A DNA stretch of 64,000 nt, from NCBI GenBank assembly GCA_958296185.1, contig CATQIB010000017.1, positions 1-64,000 on the forward strand, written 5' to 3'. This DNA comes from an uncultured Mesonia sp. (GTDB taxonomy: Bacteria > Bacteroidota > Bacteroidia > Flavobacteriales > Flavobacteriaceae). The notes beneath the pieces are model-generated. The model was not told the origin of the DNA. It was given only the letters and a program-made list of their open reading frames with translations, and searched no databases. Of the stretch, positions 32,865 through 42,530 are shown in pieces; position 1 is the stretch's first letter, and every line of letters starts with the position of its first letter. Both the position numbers and the translations under genes were made by a program.

Positions 32865-35519
32865 TTAAAACCTATAATTCACTTTTAAAAGTAAAAACCT
32901 AGGCAAGAGTCTATATTCTGTAGTAGAAGAGCCAATATCGCTTACCGAGTAACTTCTAAACGTTTTTGTATTAAATAAGTTATTTCCTGATATTCCTAGG
33001 CTTAGCTTATTCTTAATTAATTTATAGCGTGCATTAAAATCTAAAAAATAATAGGTGTTATTGGTTGTTAGGTTGCCAAAATAATAACGTTCTGATTGAA
33101 GTTGAATGTTGAATTTGGTACTGAAAACAAATGATAAGTTTAAAAAACTCATATTGTCTGTGAAAGAGTTGGCAATGGTTGTTCTTATAGCTGTGGTAGT
33201 CCATTTTGTTCCTATATGATAGTTGAAAATTCCGTCATATCCAGAGCGTAACGCGATGCCATAGTTGTAATTTTTTGAGACTACTTCTCGAAGATTTGAA
33301 TTGTTTACTACATTTTTAAAATCGCTTTTAGAATAGCTTATATCTAATTTTATATTGGAAGAGATTAAATTTAAATAATAATCTAAAGATGAGTTTACAC
33401 TAAAATATTCGCGATCTTTTATTAATATTTTTTCGGTTTGAGTAAAATTTTGATTGATTAAAGTGTTTGAGGATAAAAAATTATGATTTTTGATGTACAC
33501 CAAATATGAATGAGCAAAAAACTTGTCGGTCCAATTGCCTAATTGATAATTTAAATTAAATCGAGATGCATCAAGTTGATTAAAACTACTGCTGCCACTT
33601 TCAAACGAACGAAATCCTGTTAAAACGAAATTGCTGTATACGTCTAGGATTTTTGCATTGGTAGTATTATAACTGTAGGCAGTAGCAACCTTATTTTTAT
33701 CGTTTATTTTCCAATCTAACCCAATGCTAGGGTTTATAAAGAAGGGGTTTTGTTTTGAAGAAAATTGTTTGTTTTCCAATTTATTAAAGAGTTGATGTGT
33801 TGCAAATTTTCCGATTACACCAATATCATTATACTCTAGACGATATTTACCTTTAAAATATAAATCATTAACCAAATAGGTTAAATCATTTTGATAAGCT
33901 TTAGGTTGCGCTACTACATCATTATCTTTTAATAGAGAGAAGGTACTTCTTAACACATCTTCTCTGTATTCGTTACCTAATTGAATAGCTAACAAGTCAT
34001 TATTTTTTTTGCGGTTTAAAAAATTAAGATTTATTCCTGCAAATTGCATTTGATTTTCGCTGCTTTGCGCAACACTACTAGCATCTCTATTTTCTGGAAA
34101 TAGATCTTGATAAAAGAAACGGTTTATACTATAATTTTGAGGTGCTTTTTCGTCTATAAAACGGCCTGTAAGTACTATTGCTTTTTTATTTTTAAGTTGT
34201 TGGGTGTAGCTTATTTTTTGATCAAAAAGCGTTTTAGAGTGCTTTAAATCTTGAATAGTTGAAGTAGTGTTGAATTGTAGATTAGAGCCATCGTTAAAAC
34301 GGGCATTATTATATTTGGTAGTAGCTTCTAATAAAGTGGTTTTTGAGCTATTATAAATTAGTTCTAACTTACCAAAGGCTATTGATTTTTGATTTTTTAA
34401 TTTATAATTCTCTATATTGGTAAAGCTTGTTCCTTCAGTTTCTATAACATTTACATTATTTTTAAAAAAGTCTAATTCGTCCCAATTAAAAAAACCTAAG
34501 GCTTTAATTTTTAGCTTTTTAGTAGGATTAAAGATTGCGTTTAAAGAAGCTAATTCTGCATTATTGATATTGGTTCGATTTTGATTGAAATTCGTTGTGC
34601 TTGGCGACAAATTTAAGAGCTGCTTAGCGCCTTGGTTATTACCGATACTGGTAACCTCACCACCCCCTATTGGACTTATTAACTGTTGTAAATCTCCTGT
34701 GCTATCGTAACCGATATTATTCAAATTGGTTAAAAAATAAAATTTATTCTTTTTACCAAAGTTCATCAGGTTCCCTCTAAATTCATAAAAATTATCATTT
34801 CCTAAACCGGCTTCAAGGTTGCCAAACCAAACGCGTTTAAATTTATCGGCTACCTTTAAATTTAAAGCAACTTTTTTACTCTCCTCAATACCCTTTAAGA
34901 GGCTATTATTCGAAAAATTTTTTAAGATTTCAATCTCCTCGATGGTGTAAGCGGGCATATTTTTAGACAATACTTTATAGCCTTTCTTAAAAAAATCATC
35001 CCCATCAATCATTAACTTTTCAATTTCTTGATTACCTACCTTTATTGTTCCTTCATTATCAATTTGTAGTCCTGGAATATTCTTAAGTAAATCTTCGACC
35101 GTTTCTTCTGTTCCTACTTTAAAAAACTTTGATTTAAACACTATAGTATCATTATTTACTTTTATAGCTTTTTCGGCTTGAATAACCACTTCATCTAATC
35201 GCATAGACTTTTCTATAAGTACTACGTTGGTATTCAATTCTGTTTGCTCCTTTGTAATTGTAATTGGTATGGTTTTACTCTTAAAACCCAATGCAGTAAA
35301 AACTAAATTGAACTTACCAATTTTGTCTATTGTAAGCTTGTACTTATTATTATGATCTGTAAAGGTATAGGCGATGATCGACTCATTTAGGCTGTCTTTT
35401 ACTTTTACGGTTACAGGAGTTTCTAAAGTTGATTTACTCGATATTGTACCAACTAATTTTATCTGGGCAGATGATATTGTAGAAATTAAAAGGAGTAAAG
35501 TAAACGCTATTTTTCCCAT
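32865..35519 (-). CDS. TonB-dependent-receptor-like outer-membrane barrel protein
   Basis: The 884-residue protein has a signal peptide (to about residue 18, SSAQ), a carboxypeptidase-regulatory-like beta-sandwich (about 20-105), and a plug-like region with LLKNIPGLQIDNEGTIKVG and KLMIDGDDFF (about 140-180). A long beta-barrel ends in Phe (LLLKVNYRF), the outer-membrane insertion signature. No clear TonB box is seen, so it may be the TonB-independent CarboxypepD_reg-OMP type. Its start overlaps the end of the GLPGLI gene by 13 bases, which points to co-expression. The cargo is unknown; peptides or small proteins are plausible given the neighbouring GLPGLI gene. Confidence 0.85.
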   Translation of the reverse strand: MGKIAFTLLLLISTISSAQIKLVGTISSKSTLETPVTVKVKDSLNESIIAYTFTDHNNKYKLTIDKIGKFNLVFTALGFKSKTIPITITKEQTELNTNVVLIEKSMRLDEVVIQAEKAIKVNNDTIVFKSKFFKVGTEETVEDLLKNIPGLQIDNEGTIKVGNQEIEKLMIDGDDFFKKGYKVLSKNMPAYTIEEIEILKNFSNNSLLKGIEESKKVALNLKVADKFKRVWFGNLEAGLGNDNFYEFRGNLMNFGKKNKFYFLTNLNNIGYDSTGDLQQLISPIGGGEVTSIGNNQGAKQLLNLSPSTTNFNQNRTNINNAELASLNAIFNPTKKLKIKALGFFNWDELDFFKNNVNVIETEGTSFTNIENYKLKNQKSIAFGKLELIYNSSKTTLLEATTKYNNARFNDGSNLQFNTTSTIQDLKHSKTLFDQKISYTQQLKNKKAIVLTGRFIDEKAPQNYSINRFFYQDLFPENRDASSVAQSSENQMQFAGINLNFLNRKKNNDLLAIQLGNEYREDVLRSTFSLLKDNDVVAQPKAYQNDLTYLVNDLYFKGKYRLEYNDIGVIGKFATHQLFNKLENKQFSSKQNPFFINPSIGLDWKINDKNKVATAYSYNTTNAKILDVYSNFVLTGFRSFESGSSSFNQLDASRFNLNYQLGNWTDKFFAHSYLVYIKNHNFLSSNTLINQNFTQTEKILIKDREYFSVNSSLDYYLNLISSNIKLDISYSKSDFKNVVNNSNLREVVSKNYNYGIALRSGYDGIFNYHIGTKWTTTAIRTTIANSFTDNMSFLNLSFVFSTKFNIQLQSERYYFGNLTTNNTYYFLDFNARYKLIKNKLSLGISGNNLFNTKTFRSYSVSDIGSSTTEYRLLPRFLLLKVNYRF

Positions 35520-36274
35520 TCATAAACCAATTCAATTCCTAGTCGTCTAATTTTTGTAGATTCAACAGCCGTGTCTTTTGGGGCTCTAGCGTCTAGAACC
35601 TTCACTTTGCTCAAATGTTTTCCATCAATAATTCCTACGTATTCTTTTAAAGAGATAGCTTTATCATTAAAATTATTAGGCAATTGCAAATCTATTTTTG
35701 CGTTAAACGGCAATACTATTTTTTTTACCTGCCAAGAATAAGTGAGTGTTCCAGAAGTACTTTGAATAAACAATATAAGGCCAGGTAAAGCTTTAAATTT
35801 ATAAGGTCCCGCTGGTATGGGTATTTCTTCTGTAAAATAAGCTATATAGTCTCTTCCTCTAAAATTGAGTGTTGCCTTGGTGCAAAGATAGTCACCAATT
35901 TTTAGGGTGTCTTTAGGGTGAATCTGCCAATCTAAATCACCTAAAGAATCTTTTACAAAATAGGTTTTTTTCTTAGAAGGCATGATAATGCTATAGGTAT
36001 TGTTCTTTAAATTTCCGTAAATGGATTTTTTCTTTAAACTGATTTTTTTTTGACCTATTAAATAATTGCCGGCTTCATCTTGGGCAACATTATCTTCGTT
36101 TGTTAAATTCAATTCATCATTTGTATAAAGAGTCGTGTTATTTTTTACAACTAAAGTTTCTTCATTACTATAATAGTCGTTTTTAAAATGGTATTCAACC
36201 AATAGTTGATTAGCATTTTGGGCATAAGCATTAACGAATAAAAAAATGCTAATAATTTGTAAGATTTGCTTCAT
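35507..36274 (-). CDS. GLPGLI family protein
   Basis: This exported protein of 255 residues has a signal peptide (MKQILQIISIFLFVNAYAQ) and the family's naming motif in KFKALPGLILFI, at about residues 160-171. The middle is beta-rich, with WQIHPKDTLKIGDYLCTKA, a common GLPGLI-family segment, and a C-terminal strand with ELVYEWEK. An upstream ATG at 36298 would add eight residues before the signal peptide; 36274 fits better. GLPGLI proteins occur beside barrel proteins in Bacteroidota, but their biochemical role is not established. The downstream barrel gene overlaps it by 13 bases. Confidence 0.88.
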   Translation of the reverse strand: MKQILQIISIFLFVNAYAQNANQLLVEYHFKNDYYSNEETLVVKNNTTLYTNDELNLTNEDNVAQDEAGNYLIGQKKISLKKKSIYGNLKNNTYSIIMPSKKKTYFVKDSLGDLDWQIHPKDTLKIGDYLCTKATLNFRGRDYIAYFTEEIPIPAGPYKFKALPGLILFIQSTSGTLTYSWQVKKIVLPFNAKIDLQLPNNFNDKAISLKEYVGIIDGKHLSKVKVLDARAPKDTAVESTKIRRLGIELVYEWEK

Positions 36275-36330
36275 AATTTTTAAATGCAAGCTACGCATTC
36301 AAAAATGTGTAGCATTTAATAAAACTTATT

Positions 36331-36585
36331 TTAAGGCGCTTCATTTAAAAAAGCGGCATGTGCTTTGGCTATTTCTCTGCAATGCGACTCACTAAAAGCA
36401 AAAGTAGTGTACTTTGTTGTGGTTTCTGTAACTCTACCATCTTCTTGAATAGTTATTTGCGTAACATAATAAGTGCAAGTGCCATAGCTTTCTTGCAAAT
36501 TATGGTTTTTTGAATTATTAGCACTATCTGCAAAGCCAAAATTTGCTACTTAAATCAAGCAAAAAATGAACAATTATTTTTTCGT
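36331..36585 (-). pseudogene. Decayed gene for a small secreted two-cysteine protein
   Basis: Read from an ACG codon at 36585, 85 codons give TKK, a stop, LFIFCLI, a stop, then VANFGFADSANNS and an open frame to 36331. Three one-base changes (ACG to ATG, and two TAA to TTA) would restore a textbook signal peptide, MKKLLFIFCLILVANFGFA, followed by a 66-residue mature protein with two cysteines (GTCTYY and SHCREI). A TAnnTTTG promoter lies 14 bases upstream, and the GLPGLI gene follows 56 bases after the stop. The pattern says this was the first gene of the GLPGLI-barrel operon and is now inactive. I do not recognise its family. Confidence 0.65.
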
Positions 36586-36599
36586 AATTTAAAATTAAT

Positions 36600-36607
36600 C
36601 AAACCTA
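36600..36607 (-). promoter_or_regulatory. -7 element for the GLPGLI/barrel operon
   Basis: The minus strand reads TAGGTTTG, a TAnnTTTG match, placed 14 bases before the lost start codon of the decayed secreted-protein gene. It may still drive the GLPGLI and barrel genes. Confidence 0.45.
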
Positions 36608-36817
36608 AAAAAAAAAACGATTTAACCAAATTTTTAGCATTTTAATCGGTTGTTTTTTAAAAGTAGGTTGTTAAAAGCAGAATTGCGGTTATAAGGCTGC
36701 CTCAAAAAAAGAGGTGTTATTTACGAGCCAGTAGGCTTATGATATAGCTAGAAGGTAATTTTAATTTAACAGCCACTGTTGTTTTATTAGGAGTAATTCT
36801 ATCCGCTTTAAGCGAAA

Positions 36818-39226
36818 TTAATCCAGGCGTTCGCGTTCGCTTTGGTCTATGGTTCTTTGGTTGTCTTTAAGTAAAGTATTTCCAAAATTATAAGTAAAGC
36901 CAAGTTGTACATATCTGTTTTCTGGCAAGGCATAGTAACCGTTATTTTGGTTGAGATAAACCGATTTTAATCGGGACGCATATTGATTAAAGATATCGGC
37001 AATTTGAAGCGATAATTCACCTTTATTGTTCCATAAAGACTTGTTCACTCCTATAGTGAGATTATTTAAATTATCAACTACAAAAGAACCACTTAGGTAA
37101 TTTGAAATATATAAAAACGAGGCATCTGCGCTCCAAGATTGGTCTTTTGATAAGGTAAAACTGCTATATAAAGAGCTGTAAAAACCGTTCACCTCATTAG
37201 TATATGCGTTTTCTATGCTTAAAAGTGCGGGAAAACGTTCTTCTTCATGAAAAACCGATAGTATGGCTTGTGCATACCACCAATCGATTAAATAGCGCCC
37301 GTGAAAAACATCTAATCCCCAAGATTTACTGTCAATTGCATTTAAGGGTATGTTTTGTAGCAGCCGCAAACGGTTGTCTTGAAAAGTCAACTGAGTGGTG
37401 TTTCTGCCGTTATCACGATAATATAAATCTAGGCTATAATTATTTCCAAAAAGATATTTAAAAGAAAAATTACTGCTTATTGCTGCCAAAAGCTTTTCGT
37501 TACCGGTGCGTAAACTATTTTCATTGATAAAATAAGAAAACGGATTTAATAATTCATAATTGGGCCGATCTATATTACGGGAATAATCAAAGACTAGTTG
37601 CTGCTTTTCGTCGATGGCGTAGCTGAGGTTTATTTTAGGAAAAAGACTGGTGTACTCGCGTTTAAAATTGTGCGTGTTGGCAATATTTTCTCCTTTTCTA
37701 TAGGTGTGTTCTACACGCAGTCCGCCTTGAGCGGTCCATTTTTTTAAATTTGTTTTTAGACTGGTATAAGCTGCCCAGATATTTTCTCTATAATCAAAGG
37801 CGTTGAAATTGGGTACATTCTGTACTGCCTGAGCATCACTTTTAATATTGGTATAAGCTAAACTATTTTCAGAATTGATATGCGATAGTTTTATGCCGGC
37901 AACAAAATCTATTTTTTTGAAATTTTGCTCGAAGTCTAACCCCGTAGCATAAATATCAATTTTTTGGTTGGCAGCTGTGGTAAAACTATTTTCATTGAGC
38001 ACTCTTAAATCATCTGCTTTATAAATAGTTTGTATGTCTTGATTTATGCTTCGGTCAAAAAAAGTTTGGTGGTAATGAGCTTTAATTAAGCTTTGCTCAT
38101 TTATTTGGTAATGATACGCCAGATTTAGACCTAAATTTAAGCGCTCTGTATCTAAAAGACTACGGGTGTTAAATAAAGAGTCTCTGGTTTTCTGGCTATT
38201 AAATATTTGAGTTTTTCCTCGTATATTGTCTTCTTGAAAAGGGGTGAAATTGGTATTTAAGCTCAACAAAAGCTTTTCTTTGTTACTCAAAATATAATCA
38301 ATAGCTGTATTTAATTGGTAACTTCTTGCTTGCGTTGTTTTTTCAAAGTCTGTTTGCCAATTCTCATAAATTAGGTCTTGATTATTTAAAAAATTGATAT
38401 AACTTTCATCTTGCTTGAGCTTTTTTTCTGGCGAAAACGATAGGTTGGCAAAAAGATTAAGCTTTTTGGTTTTATAAAAATGGTTGCTATTTAATTGATA
38501 TTTGGCATATACTCCTTGTTTATATTGTGCGGCAACACTGCCTTTGTAACCAGGCAACCATAAAGAATTGGTTACAATATTTAAAATAACACGTTCGTTG
38601 GCATCATAAGCCGTAGAGGGGTTTGTAATTAATTCAATTTTATCTACGGCCTCTCCGCTGTAATTTTCGAGCATGTTTTGCACTTCTTCTGGGCTTAAAT
38701 AAACCTTTCTATTGTTTATGTATACGCTTGCTTGAGCACCTTTAACCATTAGTTTATCGCCTAAGTTTACTACTCCAGGAGTATGCTTAGCAATATCCCA
38801 AGCACTACTGGTTGAGAGGCTGGTGTTGGCTACCTCAAAAATAAGTCGGTCTGCCAGCTGTATTAATTTAGGTTTTCTTAAAGTAATAGCCACCTGCTCT
38901 AAAAGCGATTCATCTTTTTTTAATATAAATGTTTCCAGGTTTACATTTTTATCTAAATTAATTGTTTTGGTTATTGGTTTGTATCCGATGTAACTAACCT
39001 CTATTTTATATTTACCGCTGCTTAGGTTATCAAAATGAAAATCACCAAGATTGTTGCTGCTGGTGCCTTTTACAAAGCTAGAATCTGCGGCTTGATACAA
39101 TAAAATATTGGTGAAAGCTATGGGATTTTGATGGTTATTAAGAACCTTGCCCCTTATATGTAATTGAGCGTTAAGATTGCTCCCAAACGCTAATAAAAAA
39201 CAAGTATAAATAAAAAATCTAACCAA
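36818..39226 (-). CDS. Outer-membrane beta-barrel family protein (OMP_b-brl_3)
   Basis: The 802-residue protein starts with a signal peptide (to about residue 20, SNLNAQ), then a carboxypeptidase-regulatory-like domain (about 22-108, with IRGKVLNNHQNPIAFTNILLYQ and GKYKIEVSYIGYKP). A TonB-receptor-plug-like segment follows (TPGVVNLGDKLMVKG, VYINNRKVYLSPEEVQNMLEN, VDKIELITNPSTAYDA), then a barrel to the end. The final charged tail (DQSERERLD) after the last strand is usual for this family. It is separate from the GLPGLI operon, 232 bases away and without shared overlap. The substrate is unknown. Confidence 0.87.
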   Translation of the reverse strand: MVRFFIYTCFLLAFGSNLNAQLHIRGKVLNNHQNPIAFTNILLYQAADSSFVKGTSSNNLGDFHFDNLSSGKYKIEVSYIGYKPITKTINLDKNVNLETFILKKDESLLEQVAITLRKPKLIQLADRLIFEVANTSLSTSSAWDIAKHTPGVVNLGDKLMVKGAQASVYINNRKVYLSPEEVQNMLENYSGEAVDKIELITNPSTAYDANERVILNIVTNSLWLPGYKGSVAAQYKQGVYAKYQLNSNHFYKTKKLNLFANLSFSPEKKLKQDESYINFLNNQDLIYENWQTDFEKTTQARSYQLNTAIDYILSNKEKLLLSLNTNFTPFQEDNIRGKTQIFNSQKTRDSLFNTRSLLDTERLNLGLNLAYHYQINEQSLIKAHYHQTFFDRSINQDIQTIYKADDLRVLNENSFTTAANQKIDIYATGLDFEQNFKKIDFVAGIKLSHINSENSLAYTNIKSDAQAVQNVPNFNAFDYRENIWAAYTSLKTNLKKWTAQGGLRVEHTYRKGENIANTHNFKREYTSLFPKINLSYAIDEKQQLVFDYSRNIDRPNYELLNPFSYFINENSLRTGNEKLLAAISSNFSFKYLFGNNYSLDLYYRDNGRNTTQLTFQDNRLRLLQNIPLNAIDSKSWGLDVFHGRYLIDWWYAQAILSVFHEEERFPALLSIENAYTNEVNGFYSSLYSSFTLSKDQSWSADASFLYISNYLSGSFVVDNLNNLTIGVNKSLWNNKGELSLQIADIFNQYASRLKSVYLNQNNGYYALPENRYVQLGFTYNFGNTLLKDNQRTIDQSERERLD

Positions 39227-39308
39227 TTAATAACCAATTACATCGTGTGGATACGAAATTACTTAATTCTATTTAACTTTTGCAACTTATTTTTGAAAAT
39301 CAAAATAG

Positions 39309-39316
39309 TATATTTG
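39309..39316 (+). promoter_or_regulatory. -7 element for lepA
   Basis: TATATTTG fits TAnnTTTG and lies 53 bases before the lepA start codon. TTTTG-like sequence lies about 14 bases further upstream. Confidence 0.5.
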
Positions 39317-39369
39317 CAATTACAAGTAAAAAATGACTTACGAGTCACCCATTTTTTAGAATATTATTT

Positions 39370-41166
39370 ATGAAGCACATAAGAAACTTTTGTATCATCG
39401 CTCATATAGACCACGGTAAAAGTACTTTGGCCGATAGGCTTTTAGATTTCACTGGTTCGGTTACCGAAAGAGAGAAGCAAGCACAACTTCTAGACAGTAT
39501 GGATTTAGAGCGAGAACGCGGCATTACCATTAAAAGTCATGCCATACAAATGCGCTTTCCTTATCAAGGAGAAGAATATGTGCTTAATTTAATAGATACA
39601 CCTGGTCACGTAGATTTCTCTTATGAGGTTTCGCGATCTATTGCTGCCTGCGAAGGAGCACTGTTGGTGGTAGATGCGGCGCAAAGTATACAAGCGCAAA
39701 CCATATCAAACTTATATTTAGCGCTTGAAAATGACCTGGAAATTATTCCTGTTTTAAACAAGGTAGATTTACCCAGTGCCAACCCCGAGGAGGTAACCGA
39801 TGATATTGTTGATCTATTGGGTTGCGATGCATCGGAAGTAATTCCTGCAAGTGCAAAAACCGGTATAGGTATAGAAGAAATCTTAACCGCTATTATTGAG
39901 CGTATTCCTGCACCTACAGGAAAAGTTGATGCTCCTCTTAGAGCGCTTATTTTTGATTCGGTTTATAATCCTTTTCGTGGTGTAGAAACCTATTTTAGGG
40001 TAATTAATGGAAGCATTAAAAAAGGTCAACACATAAAATTTGTAGCGACCGGTAAAGATTATTATGCCGATGAGGTAGGTACTTTGCTGCTAAAACAGAG
40101 TCCGCAAAAAGAAATAAAAACGGGAGATGTAGGTTATCTGATCACGGGTATTAAAGACGCGCGTGATGTTAAGGTAGGAGACACGATTACCGATGCTAAA
40201 AATCCTACCACCGAGGCTGTTGCCGGATTTGAAGATGTAAAACCAATGGTATTTGCGGGTATTTACCCGGTAGACACCGAAGATTACGAAGAGCTGCGCA
40301 ATTCTATGGAAAAACTACAGCTAAATGACGCTTCGCTGGTTTTTACTCCCGAAAGTTCTGCCGCCTTAGGTTTTGGTTTCCGATGCGGTTTCTTAGGAAT
40401 GCTACACCTCGAAATTATTCAAGAACGACTAGAGCGCGAGTTTGATATGACCGTAATCACCACGGTGCCTAACGTATCTTATCACGCGTTTACCAACAAG
40501 GAACCCGATGAAGTTATTTTGGTTAATAATCCGTCAGATTTACCCGAGCCCTCAAAGCTAAATAGGGTAGAAGAACCATACATCAAGGCAACTATTATCA
40601 CCAAAGCCGATTTTGTTGGCCCAGTGATGTCTTTATGTATAGAAAAACGAGGAGAAATCGTAAACCAAACGTATTTAACTCCAGAGCGCGTGGAGCTTAC
40701 TTTTAATATGCCTTTGGCTGAGATTGTATTTGACTTTTATGATCGTCTTAAAACGGTATCTAAAGGTTATGCTTCGTTTGATTATGCCCCAATAGGTCTC
40801 AAGCCTTCAAAATTAGTTAAGGTAGATGTTTTGCTTAACGGGAACACGGTAGATGCTCTTTCGGCTTTACTTCACGTAGATAACGCCTACGATATTGGGA
40901 AAAAAATGTGTGAAAAATTGAAAGAATTAATTCCGCGACAGCAATTTGATATTCCTATACAAGCGGCTATAGGAGCTAAAATTATTGCACGAGAAACGGT
41001 TAAAGCCCTGCGTAAAGATGTAACGGCAAAATGTTATGGAGGTGATATTTCTCGAAAACGTAAGCTTTTAGAAAAGCAGAAAAAAGGTAAAAAGCGAATG
41101 CGACAAGTGGGTAATGTAGAAATTCCACAAGAAGCATTTATGGCAGTACTTAAATTAAACGACTAA
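39370..41166 (+). CDS. lepA: Elongation factor 4 (ribosome back-translocase)
   Basis: The 598-residue GTPase acts on the ribosome during translation or initiation. G-domain motifs are intact: AHIDHGKST at 11-19, the switch with [20 protein letters not shown], and NKVDLPSA. The EF4-specific C-terminal domain follows, with [20 protein letters not shown] and [12 protein letters not shown]. Length is exactly typical. It is a single-gene unit with a strong terminator. Confidence 0.97.
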   Translation: MKHIRNFCIIAHIDHGKSTLADRLLDFTGSVTEREKQAQLLDSMDLERERGITIKSHAIQMRFPYQGEEYVLNLIDTPGHVDFSYEVSRSIAACEGALLVVDAAQSIQAQTISNLYLALENDLEIIPVLNKVDLPSANPEEVTDDIVDLLGCDASEVIPASAKTGIGIEEILTAIIERIPAPTGKVDAPLRALIFDSVYNPFRGVETYFRVINGSIKKGQHIKFVATGKDYYADEVGTLLLKQSPQKEIKTGDVGYLITGIKDARDVKVGDTITDAKNPTTEAVAGFEDVKPMVFAGIYPVDTEDYEELRNSMEKLQLNDASLVFTPESSAALGFGFRCGFLGMLHLEIIQERLEREFDMTVITTVPNVSYHAFTNKEPDEVILVNNPSDLPEPSKLNRVEEPYIKATIITKADFVGPVMSLCIEKRGEIVNQTYLTPERVELTFNMPLAEIVFDFYDRLKTVSKGYASFDYAPIGLKPSKLVKVDVLLNGNTVDALSALLHVDNAYDIGKKMCEKLKELIPRQQFDIPIQAAIGAKIIARETVKALRKDVTAKCYGGDISRKRKLLEKQKKGKKRMRQVGNVEIPQEAFMAVLKLND

Positions 41167-41177
41167 CTTTTATATAT

Positions 41178-41207
41178 AAAACCCCTTTCATAAGGGGTTT
41201 TATTTTG
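41178..41207 (+). terminator. Terminator of lepA
   Basis: A ten-base stem AAAACCCCTT / AAGGGGTTTT with a TCAT loop follows the lepA stop by 11 bases. It can also end transcripts of the convergent small lipoprotein gene. Confidence 0.85.
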
Positions 41208-41215
41208 AAACTATA

Positions 41216-41485
41216 TTACTTACAGTTCATTCCTGTTTGCTCCATAGTGGAGATATATTCTTGAAAGCTCATTCCCTCCAAATCTACAATAGTCTCGTCA
41301 CCATCTTCATCTATTTGGGTAATTGTGCCATCTCCATTGTCACAAAACTCACTACTAATAGACATATCACCAAAATCTAAAGAGCAAGTCTGGCAATCGC
41401 TTGATGAGCCCCCATCGTCATCACTTGAACAAGAGGTAAATGCAAAAACTCCAGCCGTTAAGGCCATAAAAATAATTTTTTTCAT
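41216..41485 (-). CDS. Small acidic lipoprotein
   Basis: The 89-residue protein has a lipoprotein signal ending FTSC, with the lipidated Cys19. SSDDDGGSSSD comes next; acidic residues right after the Cys resemble the surface lipoprotein export signal of Flavobacteria. The mature part is strongly acidic and has four further cysteines (two in CQTC, one in EFCDNGDG, one near the end in NCK), so disulfides are likely. No family is recognised. It is probably displayed on the cell surface. It is monocistronic and converges on lepA. Confidence 0.7.
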   Translation of the reverse strand: MKKIIFMALTAGVFAFTSCSSDDDGGSSSDCQTCSLDFGDMSISSEFCDNGDGTITQIDEDGDETIVDLEGMSFQEYISTMEQTGMNCK

Positions 41486-41773
41486 TTTAATATGTTTTGT
41501 TAATAAAATGTGAAATTAAAAGTTTTTATTTAAAATGCAAATTGTTGTGTCATTTTTATTAAAAAAATACTAAAATTTAATGTAAGATGCCTCAATTCCG
41601 TTAATTACAGTAATAAGTAGCTCTACAAGTATACCATCTAGAAAAGTTAATAGACAGAATAGTAATCAAGTTAGAGCCTAATATTTCCTTTTAGTTATAA
41701 TTAGCTTTTTATGGGTTGCTTTTTAAATTAAAAATAGCTATAATCTCTTGTTTTAATTTTAAAATTCAGAATT
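41486..41773. other. AT-rich divergent intergenic region
   Basis: These 288 bases separate the small lipoprotein gene and yebC and should hold both promoters. I see no perfect TAnnTTTG element, hairpin or reading frame that I can support. Confidence 0.4.
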
Positions 41774-42529
41774 ATGGCAGGTCATAGTAAATGGGCCAAT
41801 ATAAAGCATAGAAAAGGAGCGCAAGACAAAAAAAGAGCCAAGCAATTTACACGGGCAATTAAAGAAATAAGTGTGGCAGTTAAAGAAGGTGGAGGGCCAG
41901 ACCCGGATGCCAACCCAGCCCTGCGCAATGCAATTGCCAATGCCAAAGGGGTTAATATGCCTAAAGACACGATCAACAGGGCCATCAAAAAAGCAAGTGG
42001 CGCAGATGCCGATAATTATGAGCTGGTGAGTTTTGAAGGTTATGGACCATACGGCATTGCAATTTTTGTAGAGTGCACTACAGATAATACCAACCGTACC
42101 GTGGCTTCAATTCGATCTATATTTTCAAAAAATGGAGGTAATCTAGGCACCAATGGTTCATTAGAATTTTTATTTGATCGCAAAGGTGTTTTTGTAATAG
42201 AGAAAGATAAGCTAAGTGTAAATTTTGAAGATATAGAGTTGGCACTAATTGAGGCCGGGGCCGAAGAATTTGAGCAGACCGATAATTTTATTTACATCTA
42301 TACCAATTTTACCGATTTTGGGAAGATGAATGAAGCGCTAGAAAGGTTAAACGTAGAGGTTAAAAACTCAGAATTACAGCGCATACCCTTAAACACGACA
42401 AGTCTGCCAGTTGCGCAAGCCCAAGAAATTCTTGATTTAATCGAAAAATTTGAGGAAGATGATGATGTGCAAAACGTATATCATACCCTCGAAGTTACCG
42501 AAGAACTTTTAGCCAACATAGCCGATTAG
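41774..42529 (+). CDS. YebC/PmpR family DNA-binding or translation-associated protein
   Basis: The 251-residue protein is a full YebC/TACO1-family member. MAGHSKWANIKHRKGAQDKKRAK is invariant in the family, and NMPKDTINRAIKKASG, YEGYGP-like FEGYGPYGIAIFVECTTDN, and NGGNLGTNGSLEFLFDRKGVF follow. Members have been described as transcription regulators and, for some, as helpers of translation through proline stretches; I cannot choose between these here. It converges on the antiporter gene with a one-base gap. Confidence 0.95.
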   Translation: MAGHSKWANIKHRKGAQDKKRAKQFTRAIKEISVAVKEGGGPDPDANPALRNAIANAKGVNMPKDTINRAIKKASGADADNYELVSFEGYGPYGIAIFVECTTDNTNRTVASIRSIFSKNGGNLGTNGSLEFLFDRKGVFVIEKDKLSVNFEDIELALIEAGAEEFEQTDNFIYIYTNFTDFGKMNEALERLNVEVKNSELQRIPLNTTSLPVAQAQEILDLIEKFEEDDDVQNVYHTLEVTEELLANIAD

Positions 42530-42530
42530 C

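Noticed and set aside
32865-32867. Recoding or readthrough of the TAA joining the barrel and its downstream fragment.
   Set aside because: The first barrel already has a complete C-terminal strand, and no readthrough context is visible; gene decay is simpler.
36711-36728. CCTC-A7-GAGG hairpin in the spacer beside the 802-residue barrel gene.
   Set aside because: A four-base stem is too weak to call a terminator.
36702-36817. Short minus-strand frame after the 802-residue barrel gene reading ADRITPNKTTVAVKLKLP.
   Set aside because: It looks protein-like but has no start codon and is under 40 codons; chance cannot be excluded.
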